Assembly (NCBI RefSeq): GCF_016745275.1
Contig: NZ_JADOEP010000001.1
Location: 124,001 to 188,000, forward strand
Direction of reading: 5' to 3'
DNA length: 64,000 bases
DNA from: Enterococcus sp. BWB1-3
GTDB taxonomy: Bacteria; Bacillota; Bacilli; Lactobacillales; Enterococcaceae
In this document: positions 55,296 through 64,000 of the stretch, one piece after another
Position numbering within the stretch: position 1 is the stretch's first letter
Layout: each line of letters begins with the position of its first letter
Made by a program: the position numbers and the translations under genes
The notes under the pieces: model-generated
What the model saw: only the letters and a program-made list of their open reading frames with translations
What the model was told of the DNA's origin: nothing
The model's database searches: none

Positions 55296-55823
55296 TTAAC
55301 AAGCACCATCTTCCCAGTCAATCATCATCTGTCTGTTTCTGCTGCTGCATTTCTTCTTGTTATACAGCCAGTAATCCAGCACTGCAGCAATACAAATACA
55401 TAAGGGAGCATCCTCATCATTTTCCACTTCCAGACAAAAATAATTTCCGGAAAACAGTGTTGCTTTGCTCATTTCCATAATCTTGTGATTATTATGATGA
55501 ATCGTATAGTAATGATTTCGGATATCACCGATCACCGTCCAGCGAAGCTGGTTAATATAATAAAAATCAGTTGAAAGGTTTAATATTTTTTTTAACGTGC
55601 CGACTTTTTCAAAGCCTTTATAGATATCGAAACGAGTACCGAAAAAAAGAGAAAGCTGTTTGATGCTGGCAACCAGTTCACCATTCATGGCATAAAGAGA
55701 AAGAGCATCTCCGCGAGTTCCCCAACGTCCCACCAGCAAAAATAAAGATTTTCCATTTTCGTCTTTCACAAGAGTCCGAGTCACATTACTTAATTGTTTT
55801 TCCTGAATAAAATATTCAGACAC
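55296..55823 (-). CDS. LURP-one-related / YxjI-type protein
   Basis: 175 residues with the tubby-like beta-barrel pattern of the LURP-one family: YFIQEKQLSNVTRTLVKDENG, then GDALSLYAMNGELVASIKQ, WTVIGDIRNHYYTIHHNNHKI. The family is widespread in Firmicutes, with no assigned biochemical role; a lipid-scramblase-like fold is known. It lies 35 bp downstream of the HAD phosphatase gene, so the two may be co-transcribed on the minus strand. Confidence 0.8.
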   Translation of the reverse strand: MSEYFIQEKQLSNVTRTLVKDENGKSLFLLVGRWGTRGDALSLYAMNGELVASIKQLSLFFGTRFDIYKGFEKVGTLKKILNLSTDFYYINQLRWTVIGDIRNHYYTIHHNNHKIMEMSKATLFSGNYFCLEVENDEDAPLCICIAAVLDYWLYNKKKCSSRNRQMMIDWEDGAC

Positions 55824-55858
55824 GAAGCTCCACCTCTTTTCAGATTCATCGACAAGTG

Positions 55859-56728
55859 TTACAAGTCTTCACGAATCGCCTGTAAAATTGCCTCTCCGAC
55901 TCCATTTTCCAAATTTGTTGATGTAGTATATTTTGCGTAGTCTTTCACTTCAACTTCAGCATTACCCATTGCAAAACTGACACCCGCCCATTGAAGCATA
56001 CTGACATCATTAAAGTTGTCTCCAATGGCCATAACTTCTTCGGCGTCAATACCATGCTTTTTAGCAATATTGGCAACAGCGATTCCTTTTTGTGCATTTT
56101 TATGATTCACTTCAATATTATTCTGCGCGGAGGAAGTAATGACAATATCCGGCAGCTTTTCAATTTTTAGACCGACAGGACCTAAAACTTTTGGTCCTTC
56201 AATACTAAAGCCAATAATCTTCAGAACCTGAATGTCTTCTTTTTTAATCGCTTCACGGATACTGTCTACATAAGTAATTTCCAATAAAGACAGGTGAGCT
56301 GCTGCCATGGCAATTGCTACTTTATAGGTAAGATGAGGCATTGTATCGGCGATGTGAGCCGCAAAATTCTCAATTCTTTTTTCCTGTCTTTCAGAAATAA
56401 TTCCTTCATTTGTTGAAATTTCATAATAAATCTCTGTTTGGTCCAGTAAGTCAAGGATTTCATAGACCGTATCTTTTTCAATCCCGGAAGTAAAAATTGA
56501 TCTTCCTGTTTTATCAAAAACTTGAGCACCATTTAAAGTGATCATTGCACACTCGATTCCGGCATCATCCAATGGAGGTTTTGCCTCTGCGTAGGCCCGG
56601 CCTGTTGCGACCATAAATTCGATTCCCTGACGAGCTGCTTCCCGAATAGCAGAAGCATTGTCTTCTGAAATAGCCATTCTTGAATCTAATAGTGTCCCAT
56701 CCATATCTGATGCAATCAACTTAATCAT
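55859..56728 (-). CDS. Cof-type HAD phosphatase
   Basis: 289 residues. HAD motifs: MIKLIASDMDGTLLDSRMA (nucleophile Asp), MVATGRAYAEA (motif II), the KGIAVANIAKKHGI segment with the motif III Lys, and AIGDNFNDVSMLQWAGVSFAMGNA (motif IV). The large C2B cap lies between. Members dephosphorylate sugar phosphates, flavins or pyridoxal phosphate with low specificity. GAGGTGGAAAT precedes the ATG. First gene of a two-gene minus-strand unit. Confidence 0.92.
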   Translation of the reverse strand: MIKLIASDMDGTLLDSRMAISEDNASAIREAARQGIEFMVATGRAYAEAKPPLDDAGIECAMITLNGAQVFDKTGRSIFTSGIEKDTVYEILDLLDQTEIYYEISTNEGIISERQEKRIENFAAHIADTMPHLTYKVAIAMAAAHLSLLEITYVDSIREAIKKEDIQVLKIIGFSIEGPKVLGPVGLKIEKLPDIVITSSAQNNIEVNHKNAQKGIAVANIAKKHGIDAEEVMAIGDNFNDVSMLQWAGVSFAMGNAEVEVKDYAKYTTSTNLENGVGEAILQAIREDL

Positions 56729-56944
56729 AAATTATTTCCACCTCATTATTCATTTTACTTATGTATAGTTTACCATGTTTTCGATTTTACCGTTATAATA
56801 AAATTCCCTTGAATGTTGGAAAAAAGTCAGATATGCTTAATAGGTAAAGGAATAACGCTATTCTCAGCTTTATATATATTTTTTGAAAATCGATTAAAAA
56901 AATGAACGGTGTGCTGAGAAAAAACAAACAGGGAGTGACATCAG

Positions 56945-57628
56945 ATGAAGACAATTATTCATAACAGCTGGCAGGAGATGCTGGAAGATGAATTTAATCA
57001 GCCTTATTACAGCGAACTGAGAGAGTTTTTGAAAACAGAATATGCTTCTCAGGTAATTTATCCGGATATGTATCACATTTATTCAGCATTGGAACTAACC
57101 CCTTATGAAGAGGTTAAAGTCGTTATTCTGGGACAGGACCCCTATCATGGACCGAATCAAGCTCATGGATTGAGTTTTTCCGTTCAACCTGGAATTAAAA
57201 CACCGCCCTCTCTTGTAAATATCTATAAAGAGCTTCAGGATGATTTAGGATATACACCTGCTAGCCATGGGTTTCTGGAAAGTTGGGCGAAGCAGGGCGT
57301 TCTACTGTTGAATACTGTGTTGACTGTACGGGCCGGACAAGCCTACTCACACCGCGGACAGGGCTGGGAGAAGTTGACGGATGCAGTCATCCAGAAACTG
57401 AATGAGCGGGAAAAACCAATTGTGTTTATCTTATGGGGAAAGCCGGCACAGGAAAAATCACGAATGATAGATACCAGTAAGCATGTGATTATTACAGCAC
57501 CGCACCCAAGTCCCTTATCAGCTCATCGCGGGTTCTTTGGTTCAAAGCCGTTTTCGAAGACAAATGATGCCTTACTAGCTCTGGGGGAAGAGCCAATTAA
57601 CTGGCAGCTTCCTGAAACAGTGTCTTAA
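56945..57628 (+). CDS. ung: Uracil-DNA glycosylase
   Basis: 227 residues, family 1. The water-activating loop is [22 protein letters not shown], and the minor-groove intercalation loop is [23 protein letters not shown]. Removes uracil from DNA in base excision repair. ACAGGGAGTGACATC precedes the ATG. Upstream of pta, a neighbour pair common in streptococci and enterococci. Confidence 0.97.
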   Translation: MKTIIHNSWQEMLEDEFNQPYYSELREFLKTEYASQVIYPDMYHIYSALELTPYEEVKVVILGQDPYHGPNQAHGLSFSVQPGIKTPPSLVNIYKELQDDLGYTPASHGFLESWAKQGVLLLNTVLTVRAGQAYSHRGQGWEKLTDAVIQKLNEREKPIVFILWGKPAQEKSRMIDTSKHVIITAPHPSPLSAHRGFFGSKPFSKTNDALLALGEEPINWQLPETVS

Positions 57629-57780
57629 AACAGCGAGTAACTGTTATAGTATAGAATTCCTAGGTTTGTGAAAATGTTATCAGAATAGGAGTTTTCCATT
57701 AGTACAGCAAGAAAAAACTGTTATTTTCTTTCATTATGGTGTATGATTAATTCTGTAAAAATAATATTGGAGGGTATATC

Positions 57781-58764
57781 GTGGAATTATTCGATAACTT
57801 AAAATTTAAAATTGTTCGTAGGAATATCAAAATCGTCTTTCCGGAAGCGACTGATTCACGTATTTTAGGAGCAGCTGCTAGATTGAAAGCGGAAGAATTA
57901 ATGGAACCGATTTTGATTGGCAATCCGGAAGAAATTGTTGAAGCTGCTCATGCCCGCGGGATTAAAACATCCAATTTCACAATTATTGATCCTGATACTT
58001 ATGATAAATGGGATGAGATGGTAGAGGTATTTGTTGAGCGTCGTAAAGGAAAAGTCAGTAAGGAAGATGCTGAAAAGATTCTGAAAGATGTGAATTATTT
58101 TGGTACAATGCTGACATATATGGGACTGGCTGACGGAATGGTCAGTGGAGCTATTCATTCAACGGGAGATACTGTACGTCCGGCACTGCAAATCATTAAA
58201 ACAAAACCAGGCATCAGCCGTACAAGTGGTGCAATGATTATGGTTCGCGGTCGTGATCAGGAAAAATATATTTTTGCTGACTGCGCCATCAATGTGAACC
58301 CTACAGCACAGGAACTGGCTGAAATTGCTGTAGACAGTGCAAGAACAGCTGAATTATTTGATATTGAACCAAAAGTTGCCATGATGAGCTTTTCAACTAA
58401 AGGCTCTGCGAAATCTCCAGAAGTTGACAAAGTGGTGGAAGCAACTAAAATTGCCCAGCAGATGGCTCCTGAATATGAAATTGATGGGGAATTACAGTTT
58501 GATGCATCTTATGTAGCTTCTGTTGCACAATTAAAAGCACCAAATTCAAATGTTGCTGGAAAAGCAACAGTGTTTGTATTCCCGGAAATACAATCTGGAA
58601 ATATCGGGTATAAAATTGCTCAACGTTTGGGTAATTTTGAAGCGATTGGTCCAATTTTACAAGGGTTGAATAAACCTGTATCAGATTTATCCCGTGGGGC
58701 TAATGAAGAAGACATTTATAAATTGTCTATTATTACAGCTGCTCAAGCATTAATGGATAAATAA
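57781..58764 (+). CDS. pta: Phosphate acetyltransferase
   Basis: 327-residue short form: NIKIVFPEATDSRILGAAAR, MVSGAIHSTGDTVRPALQII, PGISRTSGAMIM, ADCAINVNPTAQELAEIA and VFPEIQSGNIGYKIAQRLG. Converts acetyl-CoA and phosphate to acetyl phosphate, feeding acetate kinase for ATP; competes with AdhE for acetyl-CoA. GTG start at 57781 after TTGGAGGGTATATC. Followed by a long repeat-filled gap. Confidence 0.97.
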   Translation: MELFDNLKFKIVRRNIKIVFPEATDSRILGAAARLKAEELMEPILIGNPEEIVEAAHARGIKTSNFTIIDPDTYDKWDEMVEVFVERRKGKVSKEDAEKILKDVNYFGTMLTYMGLADGMVSGAIHSTGDTVRPALQIIKTKPGISRTSGAMIMVRGRDQEKYIFADCAINVNPTAQELAEIAVDSARTAELFDIEPKVAMMSFSTKGSAKSPEVDKVVEATKIAQQMAPEYEIDGELQFDASYVASVAQLKAPNSNVAGKATVFVFPEIQSGNIGYKIAQRLGNFEAIGPILQGLNKPVSDLSRGANEEDIYKLSIITAAQALMDK

Positions 58765-58827
58765 AATCTGAGCTAAAAAAGTTTCTATTACGTTTGAAAG
58801 TAAGAGATAAATACTTCTCTCAGGTAG

Positions 58828-59200
58828 TTAAAAGAGGTTGTGACAAAGCTTCTCCATGCGACGAGAAATCGCAGGAGCACATGCACGAACTTAATTGCGA
58901 CGAGTAACCGCAGGAGTAGAAGTGTTCTCCTTCAAGAATCAAGTAGGTATCATGCATCATCTACTCTGACAGGTCAATCGTAATAATTTATGACACCAAG
59001 TCGGAATATACGAAAATTGTCAAGAGACTGGGACATAACTTAAAAAGTTATATTCCAGTCTCTTAAAATCCAGATAAACGGTGGGAGCAGAAGCAACTCC
59101 TTCGGAAATAAGCTGAAATTCTCTAAAATTTGTGGTGCAATTTTCGTGAATGCCTTCTTATTTCTCGGAGTTAAACACTTCTGTCACAACCTCTTGATAC
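58828..59200 (+). repeat. Repeat-family A element, copy 5 (long form)
   Basis: Ends AAAAGAGGTTGTGACAAAGC (about 58829) and CACTTCTGTCACAACCTCTT (about 59173-59192) are inverted repeats. Inside are two family cores (GCGACGAGAAATCGCAGG near 58859; GCGACGAGTAACCGCAGG near 58900) and a nested hairpin, AGAGACTGGGACATAACTT with its near-complement, at about 59022-59064. A further piece continues to 59290 (GATGTTGCCTGCGATTACTC). Confidence 0.75.
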
Positions 59201-60221
59201 CTCCCTGAAGCTGCTTATATTTTCAGTAACGTTCTTCCTTATTTCCGAGATGTTGCCTGCGATTACTCGGCACAGATTAGGACCGACAAGTGCTGGTTCT
59301 ACTTTACCACTTCTGCTTATATTCGTACTTTAGCAGAATGGTACGCGTAGTTTCGATAAGTATTCCTTGAATGAAACTAGCTCATTTGATGTAGTAGAAC
59401 TGTATGCGTAGCAGAGTGTAGAAGAGCTGCTGTCTCTACGAGTCTAACGATTCTCAAGACAAAACATTACGCTGTATCCGTTTTTCTGCGTCTTCGGTTC
59501 TCACTATACTACACTACACTTCGTTTCGATCTCATCAATTTCTAAACGGCAAAGCTACTAAGAATTGAAGGACTTCGTTCCGTCCTCGAAGCATAGAGAG
59601 AGGATTCGGAACACCGTTTATTTGGTTTTAGGAATCTCAGACATACTTATGTCACATTCCCTTTTTAGAAATTAAAGGGATTATACTTATTGGAGTGGAT
59701 AGAAAGTTATTCAGGATAAGCTGTGACTCTTTTATTATCAAAAGCCGGTCTAAAAAGTTTGGTAAATCAAAAAAGAGGTATTTATTTTACTAATTTGATT
59801 TTTTTATTTATCCGGTAGTGAACTAAGTTTGCTTGAGAGAGTTGAATTTTTACCTGATTAACAGCTTTTTATAGCGGGTTAAACGGATCAATTCATTCCA
59901 AGAATGATTTATTAGAATTTTCTTTTTTTATGAGGGATATTGCTGTTCCTGTTTAAAATATGGTAGTAGAATAAATGTGTCTTTTACTTGGGTATCTGCT
60001 GCAGACAACAGAATTTATCCGGGAATATCAGCGAATACTGCTTTTTTGAGATTCAAAAACAATTGTCGTGTATTTTGAAAACTGGGGAAGTATATAGAGT
60101 CAGTTGCTTTTTAAGGGAACTCCTACTATATTTAATAACAAAATAGTCGAGTAGATTGCTGATAAAAAGATGGGAGTACTTAAACAACCTAGTTTGAGCT
60201 CCAAAAGTGAATAGCTATAAG

Positions 60222-60262
60222 AAAAAACACGGAAACAATTTTTTGCTTCGGTGTTTTTTTGG
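60222..60262 (+). terminator. Orphan terminator before the racemase gene
   Basis: AAACACGGAA pairs with TTCGGTGTTT around an AT-rich loop, followed by TTTTT. No intact gene precedes it. Confidence 0.6.
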
Positions 60263-60383
60263 TTTCCGGAGACAGGAACCAGCAGTTCAGTAGGAATTAG
60301 TGAAAATATTTCTAAATGGCAAATGAAATACTGTTTATTCAGAAGCTTTATGTATGCTATACTCTCAAAAAGGGGCGATTCAT

Positions 60384-61073
60384 ATGAAAACAATTGGACT
60401 TATCGGTGGGATGAGCTGGGAGAGCACTGTCAGTTATTATCAGCAGATTAATGAGATAGTAAAAAAAGAAGCTGGAAGTCTCCATTCTGCAGAATGTCTG
60501 CTTTACAGTGTAGATTTTGCTGAAATTGAACAGTATCAAAGCCAGGGAAATTGGAAAAAAAGCGGAGAAGTATTAACTGGAATTGCTGTTAAACTGGAAC
60601 AGGCAGGAGCTGATTTTATTGTAATTTGTACGAATACAATGCACAAAGTTGCCCCAGAAATACAGGCAGCACTTTCTATTCCAATTCTTCATATTGCTGA
60701 AGAAACGGCTGAGCATCTGAATAAACAAAATATCTGTAAGGTTGGGCTTCTTGGAACCAGATACACAATGCAGGAAGATTTTTATAAAAATAAATTAATA
60801 GATTTTGGAATAGATGTTTTGATTCCGGAAGAGCAGGATATGGACAAAATCAATCAAATTATTTTTGAAGAGCTTTGTCTGGGAATAATTTCTGAAAAAT
60901 CAAAAAAGATTTATCTGGAGATTATTGCCAAATTGAATAGTGCCGGAGCAGAAGGTGTTATTCTTGGCTGTACAGAAATAGGTTTGCTGGTAAAGTCTGA
61001 GGATATGGATGTACCGCTATTTGATACCGCAAAGATTCATGCGGAAAGTGCAGCATTGTATGCGTTGAACTGA
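60384..61073 (+). CDS. Aspartate/glutamate racemase family protein
   Basis: About 229 residues: MKTIGLIGGMSWESTVSYYQ, the first catalytic Cys in IVICTNTMHKV, the second in EGVILGCTEIGLLV, and a late PLFDTAKIHAESA. Both Cys are present, as needed for the cofactor-independent two-base mechanism. The closest known members are the YgeA-like broad-range racemases, so it may make D-amino acids. ATG 60384 after AAAGGGGCG is preferred over the upstream in-frame ATG at 60354. Confidence 0.9.
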   Translation: MKTIGLIGGMSWESTVSYYQQINEIVKKEAGSLHSAECLLYSVDFAEIEQYQSQGNWKKSGEVLTGIAVKLEQAGADFIVICTNTMHKVAPEIQAALSIPILHIAEETAEHLNKQNICKVGLLGTRYTMQEDFYKNKLIDFGIDVLIPEEQDMDKINQIIFEELCLGIISEKSKKIYLEIIAKLNSAGAEGVILGCTEIGLLVKSEDMDVPLFDTAKIHAESAALYALN

Positions 61074-61152
61074 CACTGTATGTAGTTGCTATGGGGAGTA
61101 ATAAGCCCTTTTGCATTATCAAGTTAAAGAAGAACAATGGGAGGGTGATTAT

Positions 61153-61641
61153 ATGGAAATTATAGTGGACAGCAGTCAGGAAACAGAAGAGCTGGCAAAA
61201 ACAATTGGCAGGGCTGCAAACGCCGGGGATATTATTATTTTATCTGGTGATCTGGGTGCAGGTAAAACAACACTGACTAAAGGAATTGCTTTGGGGTTGG
61301 GTATTACTCAAATGATCAAAAGTCCTACCTATACGATTGTACGAGAATATCTCAATGGGCGTCTACCTCTTTATCATATGGATGTTTATCGGGTAGAGAG
61401 CGGAATAGAAGACCTTGCTCTTGATGAATATTTTGAAGGCTCTGGACTGAGTGTCGTAGAATGGGGAGAAATGTTAAAAGAAGAATTACCGAATGAGTAT
61501 TTGAGGATTCAAATAAATAAAGACTCTGCAAAAGAAGAAAAACGGATGATTTTGATTGATGGGATTGGTTGTAATGGTCAAGCTTTTCTAAGCAGAATCA
61601 GTGAAAGTGCGGGAAAGAATTTATGGATAAAGAACAAATAG
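61153..61641 (+). CDS. tsaE: tRNA threonylcarbamoyladenosine biosynthesis ATPase TsaE
   Basis: About 162 residues: Walker A LSGDLGAGKTTLTKGIA, then SPTYTIVREY, PLYHMDVYRVE and SVVEWGEML. With TsaB and TsaD it makes the t6A base at position 37 of ANN-decoding tRNAs; its ATPase resets the complex. The ORF opens at 61111, but the ATG at 61153 follows GGGAGGGTGAT and gives the family N-terminus. It overlaps the next GNAT gene by 19 bases. Confidence 0.95.
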   Translation: MEIIVDSSQETEELAKTIGRAANAGDIIILSGDLGAGKTTLTKGIALGLGITQMIKSPTYTIVREYLNGRLPLYHMDVYRVESGIEDLALDEYFEGSGLSVVEWGEMLKEELPNEYLRIQINKDSAKEEKRMILIDGIGCNGQAFLSRISESAGKNLWIKNK

Positions 61642-62150
61642 AGATTACGGTGAGAGAAGCTGTGCCTGATGATGCTGAGCAGCTGGTGGATGTGTTGGGA
61701 AGAGTCGGTCGGGAAACAGCTTTTCTGGTAATGGACGGGAACGGTCCAGCAGTTACTGTTGAGGAAATGGCGCATAACTTGGAGGATCTATATGAATCAC
61801 CTAATAATATACTAATGGTTGCGCTGTTAGGAGATCAGATTGTGGGAACTGCTTCAGTGAGCGCTTCTGATAAGAAAAGGGTGGAACATATTGGTGAAAT
61901 CGGTATCAGTATTTTAAAAGATTACTGGGGATTTGGTTTAGGCAGTCTGATGATGGAAGAGCTGATTATCTGGGCGAAAGAAGGCGGCATTATTCGACGA
62001 CTGGAATTGACAGTTCAACATCGAAATATTCGTGCTGTCCAATTATATGAAAAAAAGGGTTTTATAACTGAGACCATTATGCCTCGAGGCGCAAAGACAG
62101 ATGACGGAGAATTTTTGGATGTTCACTTAATGGCTCTTCTGGTTGACTAA
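61623..62150 (+). CDS. GNAT family N-acetyltransferase (tsaE operon)
   Basis: 175 residues. It begins MDKEQIEITVREAVPDDAEQ and contains HIGEIGISILKDYWGFGLGS then LTVQHRNIRAVQLYEKKGF, the acetyl-CoA and C-terminal motifs. Overlap with tsaE implies translational coupling. A GNAT enzyme beside tsaE is common in lactic bacteria and recalls RimI near the tsa genes, but this one looks like the SpeG/ribosomal-alanine type only in outline; substrate unknown. Confidence 0.88.
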   Translation: MDKEQIEITVREAVPDDAEQLVDVLGRVGRETAFLVMDGNGPAVTVEEMAHNLEDLYESPNNILMVALLGDQIVGTASVSASDKKRVEHIGEIGISILKDYWGFGLGSLMMEELIIWAKEGGIIRRLELTVQHRNIRAVQLYEKKGFITETIMPRGAKTDDGEFLDVHLMALLVD

Positions 62151-62285
62151 GAGATCAAATAGAATAAATATCTAAATAATAAAAAAATGAGATTTTCGAG
62201 GGTTATTGTTTGCTTTTTCATTTTATTGATAGTATTATAATGACACAACAACTAACAACCCTTTTTATTTTTCATTTAACTCCTT

Positions 62286-62321
62286 GCTCATCCTTATTTT
62301 ATAAGGATGAGTATTTTTTTA
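62286..62321 (+). terminator. Terminator after tsaE-GNAT
   Basis: CTCATCCTTAT (62287-62297) and ATAAGGATGAG (62301-62311), then a T-run to 62321. Confidence 0.85.
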
Positions 62322-62504
62322 TTTTTTTTAAAATAAACTATAAAAAAATTGTAATAACCTATTATTTTCTCAAACGATTGATATAGGGAAGCTTCTCCAG
62401 TTCCAAAGCATCCGTTGTTAACTTTAAGTATGAAATCAATTATATTTATGTTATTATTAAGTAAACTAAAAATGAAGCGGCTAATTGAAAAGGGAGATGA
62501 GGGA

Positions 62505-62879
62505 ATGGAAGACAAGCAAAAAATCACTGAATTGCTGAAATTGAAGCAGGAAGAAGATTTTGTAGCAACACAACATTATAAAGTGGCACGAAGCAAGAAG
62601 GAGATAGCTGACATTCAGAAAAGTTATGGGGATCAGTTCTCTCATTCAGATCAGCTGTTTGAGCAATTGACAAAGATGTTTCAAAACAGCAGATCAAAGC
62701 GGGTGTTTGATGAATTATTTATAGAAGCAAAAAATGAGCAGGAATGTCTTTGCAGGAGGACTGAAGCTGAAAAAGAGATATTAGATGTTAAAGGAGAAGA
62801 GCTGGAAGCTCGTGAAAATCAGCTATATTATGAGATAAGTCGCTTATCTGCTGAATTAGAGGCAGAATACGGGGAATAA
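62505..62879 (+). CDS. Coiled-coil protein, possibly DUF3958-like
   Basis: 124 residues, nearly all charged helix: EDKQKITELLKLKQEEDFVA, KSYGDQFSHSDQLFEQLTKM, then ENQLYYEISRLSAELEAEYG. The size and two-helix coiled coil resemble the DUF3958 partners of type VII secretion substrates, but there is no LXG toxin or WXG protein beside it, so that is only a possibility. The ORF opens at 62415; the ATG at 62505 follows AGGGAGATGAGGG. Ends at a strong terminator. Confidence 0.6.
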   Translation: MEDKQKITELLKLKQEEDFVATQHYKVARSKKEIADIQKSYGDQFSHSDQLFEQLTKMFQNSRSKRVFDELFIEAKNEQECLCRRTEAEKEILDVKGEELEARENQLYYEISRLSAELEAEYGE

Positions 62880-62883
62880 ATAA

Positions 62884-62946
62884 AAAAACAGAATGTAAAA
62901 ATCCTGACTGTTATAGCAGAAAGGATTTTTACACTCTGTTTTTATT
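62884..62946 (+). terminator. Terminator of the coiled-coil gene
   Basis: AAACAGAATGTAAAAATCC and GGATTTTTACACTCTGTTT form a long stem with one mismatch, followed by TTATTTT. Confidence 0.85.
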
Positions 62947-63005
62947 TTGATATATTCTTTCTAAGTTGAGAATGACAAGCAATTGAAAAGCAGGAAATGA
63001 ATAGA

Positions 63006-63571
63006 ATGAACGATAGATAGAACAATTCGAACATGAAGCCCCCTCAGAGAAGCTTCTTCTGATGAAAATCCTGATGTAACCGCCAATAGAATTTTATAGG
63101 CAATTTCTTGTGCCACTTTTCATTCTTCAAAATACCCCTGGAAGGTTTACCTGATTCTTGGGAAGGAAGTACACAAGATATATAGAAAAAGTATTGAGCA
63201 GTTATTCCAGAACGGGTTTATGGAATAAATTTGATTTTGAAAGGATTACAGATATGGAAGGGCAAATACATACTTATTTTGAAAGTGTTCCTGCCTTAAT
63301 GACTTATAACCAGGTCTAGTAAAGGTATAAGGAGAAAGAAGCTTTTGAAGCAGCCTGGGCAGCTGCCTCATTATTAATACAGAACATTCAGCTTTTAACT
63401 TGGGAAAGAGGTATAGATATAGCCTGGCGGACAACTAAAAATTTCTTTGACAGCGAGCTTCGCTTAAGCTTTGGAATTCCTTCTGATGAGCAAATAGTTG
63501 GTAGTTTTCAGCTGACCAAAGCTCTTGGAAAAACAACCAAAACGAGACGAAGAAAAGCATTATCAGAGTGA
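63006..63571 (+). pseudogene. Nitroreductase-family pseudogene
   Basis: Broken frames read as a nitroreductase: an N-terminal piece near 63006, PLEGLP-like debris to 63240, then FEAAWAAASLLIQNIQLLTW and ERGIDIAWRTTKNFFDSELR with LSFGIPSDEQIVGSFQLTKA, ending at a TGA at 63569-63571. AAASLLIQNIQLLTWERG corresponds to the conserved FMN-binding helix. Stops (for example TAG near 63318) and frameshifts in the first half make it non-functional. Confidence 0.75.
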
Positions 63572-63656
63572 GTTCAGCTGTGGTCATTATGAGAAAATAT
63601 AAGGAGCTGGCAATAGGTCGTCAAAGGGTCTTTGGCTTATAAAGATAATTATTAAT

Positions 63657-63699
63657 AAAATGTATTCTCTGTTTTCATCTGGCAGAGGATGCATTTTTA
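63657..63699. terminator. Terminator between the pseudogene and the PLP-enzyme gene
   Basis: AAATGTATTCTCTG pairs with CAGAGGATGCATTT, then T. It serves the nitroreductase remnant and could also stop the converging minus-strand gene. Confidence 0.65.
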
Positions 63700-63754
63700 G
63701 ATAACCAAATAAACTGCTTAGTTCAAGCTATTCCTATTATATCCTTCGTGAGGA

Positions 63755-64000
63755 TTAATCAGCCGACTTAATCAAGGCCTGTTTAAGATCCTGAATCAGG
63801 TCTTCAATAGCTTCAATTCCGATGGACAATCGAAGTAAATCGTCCGTTAAGCCATAAGATTCCCGCAATTCTTTAGGAATATCAGCATGGGTCTGTGTGC
63901 TTGGATAAGTAACAAGGCTTTCAACACCTCCGAGACTTTCTGCAAAGGTAAAAATGCTCAGTGCTTTTAAGAATGCGGGAATCTGTGTTGCGTTCTGCAG
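63755..64000 (-). CDS. Cys/Met-metabolism PLP enzyme, C-terminal end (cystathionine synthase/lyase type)
   Basis: The last 81 residues of the gene; the rest lies beyond the right edge. FTFAESLGGVESLVTYPSTQ, THADIPKEL and LLRLSIGIEAIEDLIQDLKQ are the conserved C-terminus of the cystathionine gamma-synthase / beta- or gamma-lyase family, with the substrate-carboxylate Arg in LLRLSIGIE. Which member (MetB, MetC, or a gamma-lyase) cannot be told from this part. Involved in moving sulphur between cysteine, homocysteine and methionine. Confidence 0.9.
   Translation of the reverse strand: MQNATQIPAFLKALSIFTFAESLGGVESLVTYPSTQTHADIPKELRESYGLTDDLLRLSIGIEAIEDLIQDLKQALIKSAD

Larger units (their letters stand above)
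58765..60353. other. 1.6-kb non-coding gap
   Basis: No credible gene. 58828-59290 is repeat family A. 59340-59640 contains stretches echoing family B (GTCTCTACGAGTCTAACGAT near 59431) and many short inverted pieces. 59650-60220 is AT-rich without recognisable content. An orphan terminator lies at 60222-60262. Confidence 0.5.

Noticed and set aside
60100-60393. Minus-strand 97-codon ORF overlapping the racemase start
   Set aside because: Antisense to the racemase gene start and to an orphan terminator; no ribosome binding site.
62505-62879. Type VII secretion locus
   Set aside because: Only one small coiled-coil protein is seen; no LXG toxin, WXG protein or Ess component in the window, so no locus is claimed.

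Overview
The window is chromosomal DNA of a low-GC Gram-positive lactic-acid-type bacterium, most likely Enterococcus or a close relative. Pointers are the infC-rpmI-rplT proteins (close to enterococcal ones as I remember them), a mevalonate operon in place of a DXP pathway, a bifunctional AdhE behind a Rex-type operator, a tagatose-6-phosphate lactose pathway, and an LPxTG-type (FPKTG) surface protein. Species cannot be fixed from the sequence alone.

Layout. 1-970: end of a GldA-like dehydrogenase. 1856-3956: tgt, yajC and comN. 4137-7672: a dead acetyltransferase gene and adhE. 7807-8190: a tandem 54/55-bp array. 8694-12105: CPBP protease, a 35-codon mini-gene, an RtcB ligase with a short leader ORF, and a GNAT. 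12514-16576 (minus): mvaK1-mvaD-mvaK2-fni. 17281-18859 (minus): TctA-type permease and small membrane partner. 19563-20195 (minus): pentapeptide-repeat protein. 20530-26747: oligopeptide transporter oppA/oppBCDF, with a DUF3899-like gene inserted on the other strand. 27235-28498: a nuclease-dead TnpB relative (TldR type) with a guide-RNA-like 3' region. 28840-30489: infC-rpmI-rplT. 32024-36845: AraC-type regulator and a giant DSDG-repeat surface protein. 37120-43246: a putative polymer/capsule locus with a CapA-Mur ligase fusion. 44088-45365: decayed IS3 element. 45483-46721: CorC/HlyC-type protein. 46802-54135: divergent lacRABCD / lacFEG. 54309-58764: GNAT, LURP-one, HAD, ung, pta. 60384-62150: racemase, tsaE, GNAT. 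62505-64000: coiled-coil protein, nitroreductase pseudogene, and the end of a Cys/Met-metabolism PLP enzyme.

The most interesting system is the TldR locus right after oppF. The protein keeps the TnpB fold pattern but has lost the first RuvC aspartate (DLG is SLG) and the zinc finger. It is followed by a multi-hairpin RNA ending in AGTTCAC. The next 12 bases, TAATTATTAAAT, recur exactly just upstream of oppA, 7 kb away. This predicts RNA-guided control of the opp genes by a protein encoded at their end. oppF-associated TldRs are already known from enterococci, so the family is not new, but the guide/target pair is readable here.

The second theme is repeats. Two non-coding families, called A and B here, fill most long gaps. 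Family A elements carry terminal inverted repeats (GAGGTYGGGACARAAG-like) and a recurring CGACGAGTAACCGCAGG motif; one appears to sit between rpmI and rplT. Family B is a mosaic of 50-400-bp modules, one of which is amplified into the tandem array at 7807. Neither encodes a protein I can recognise.
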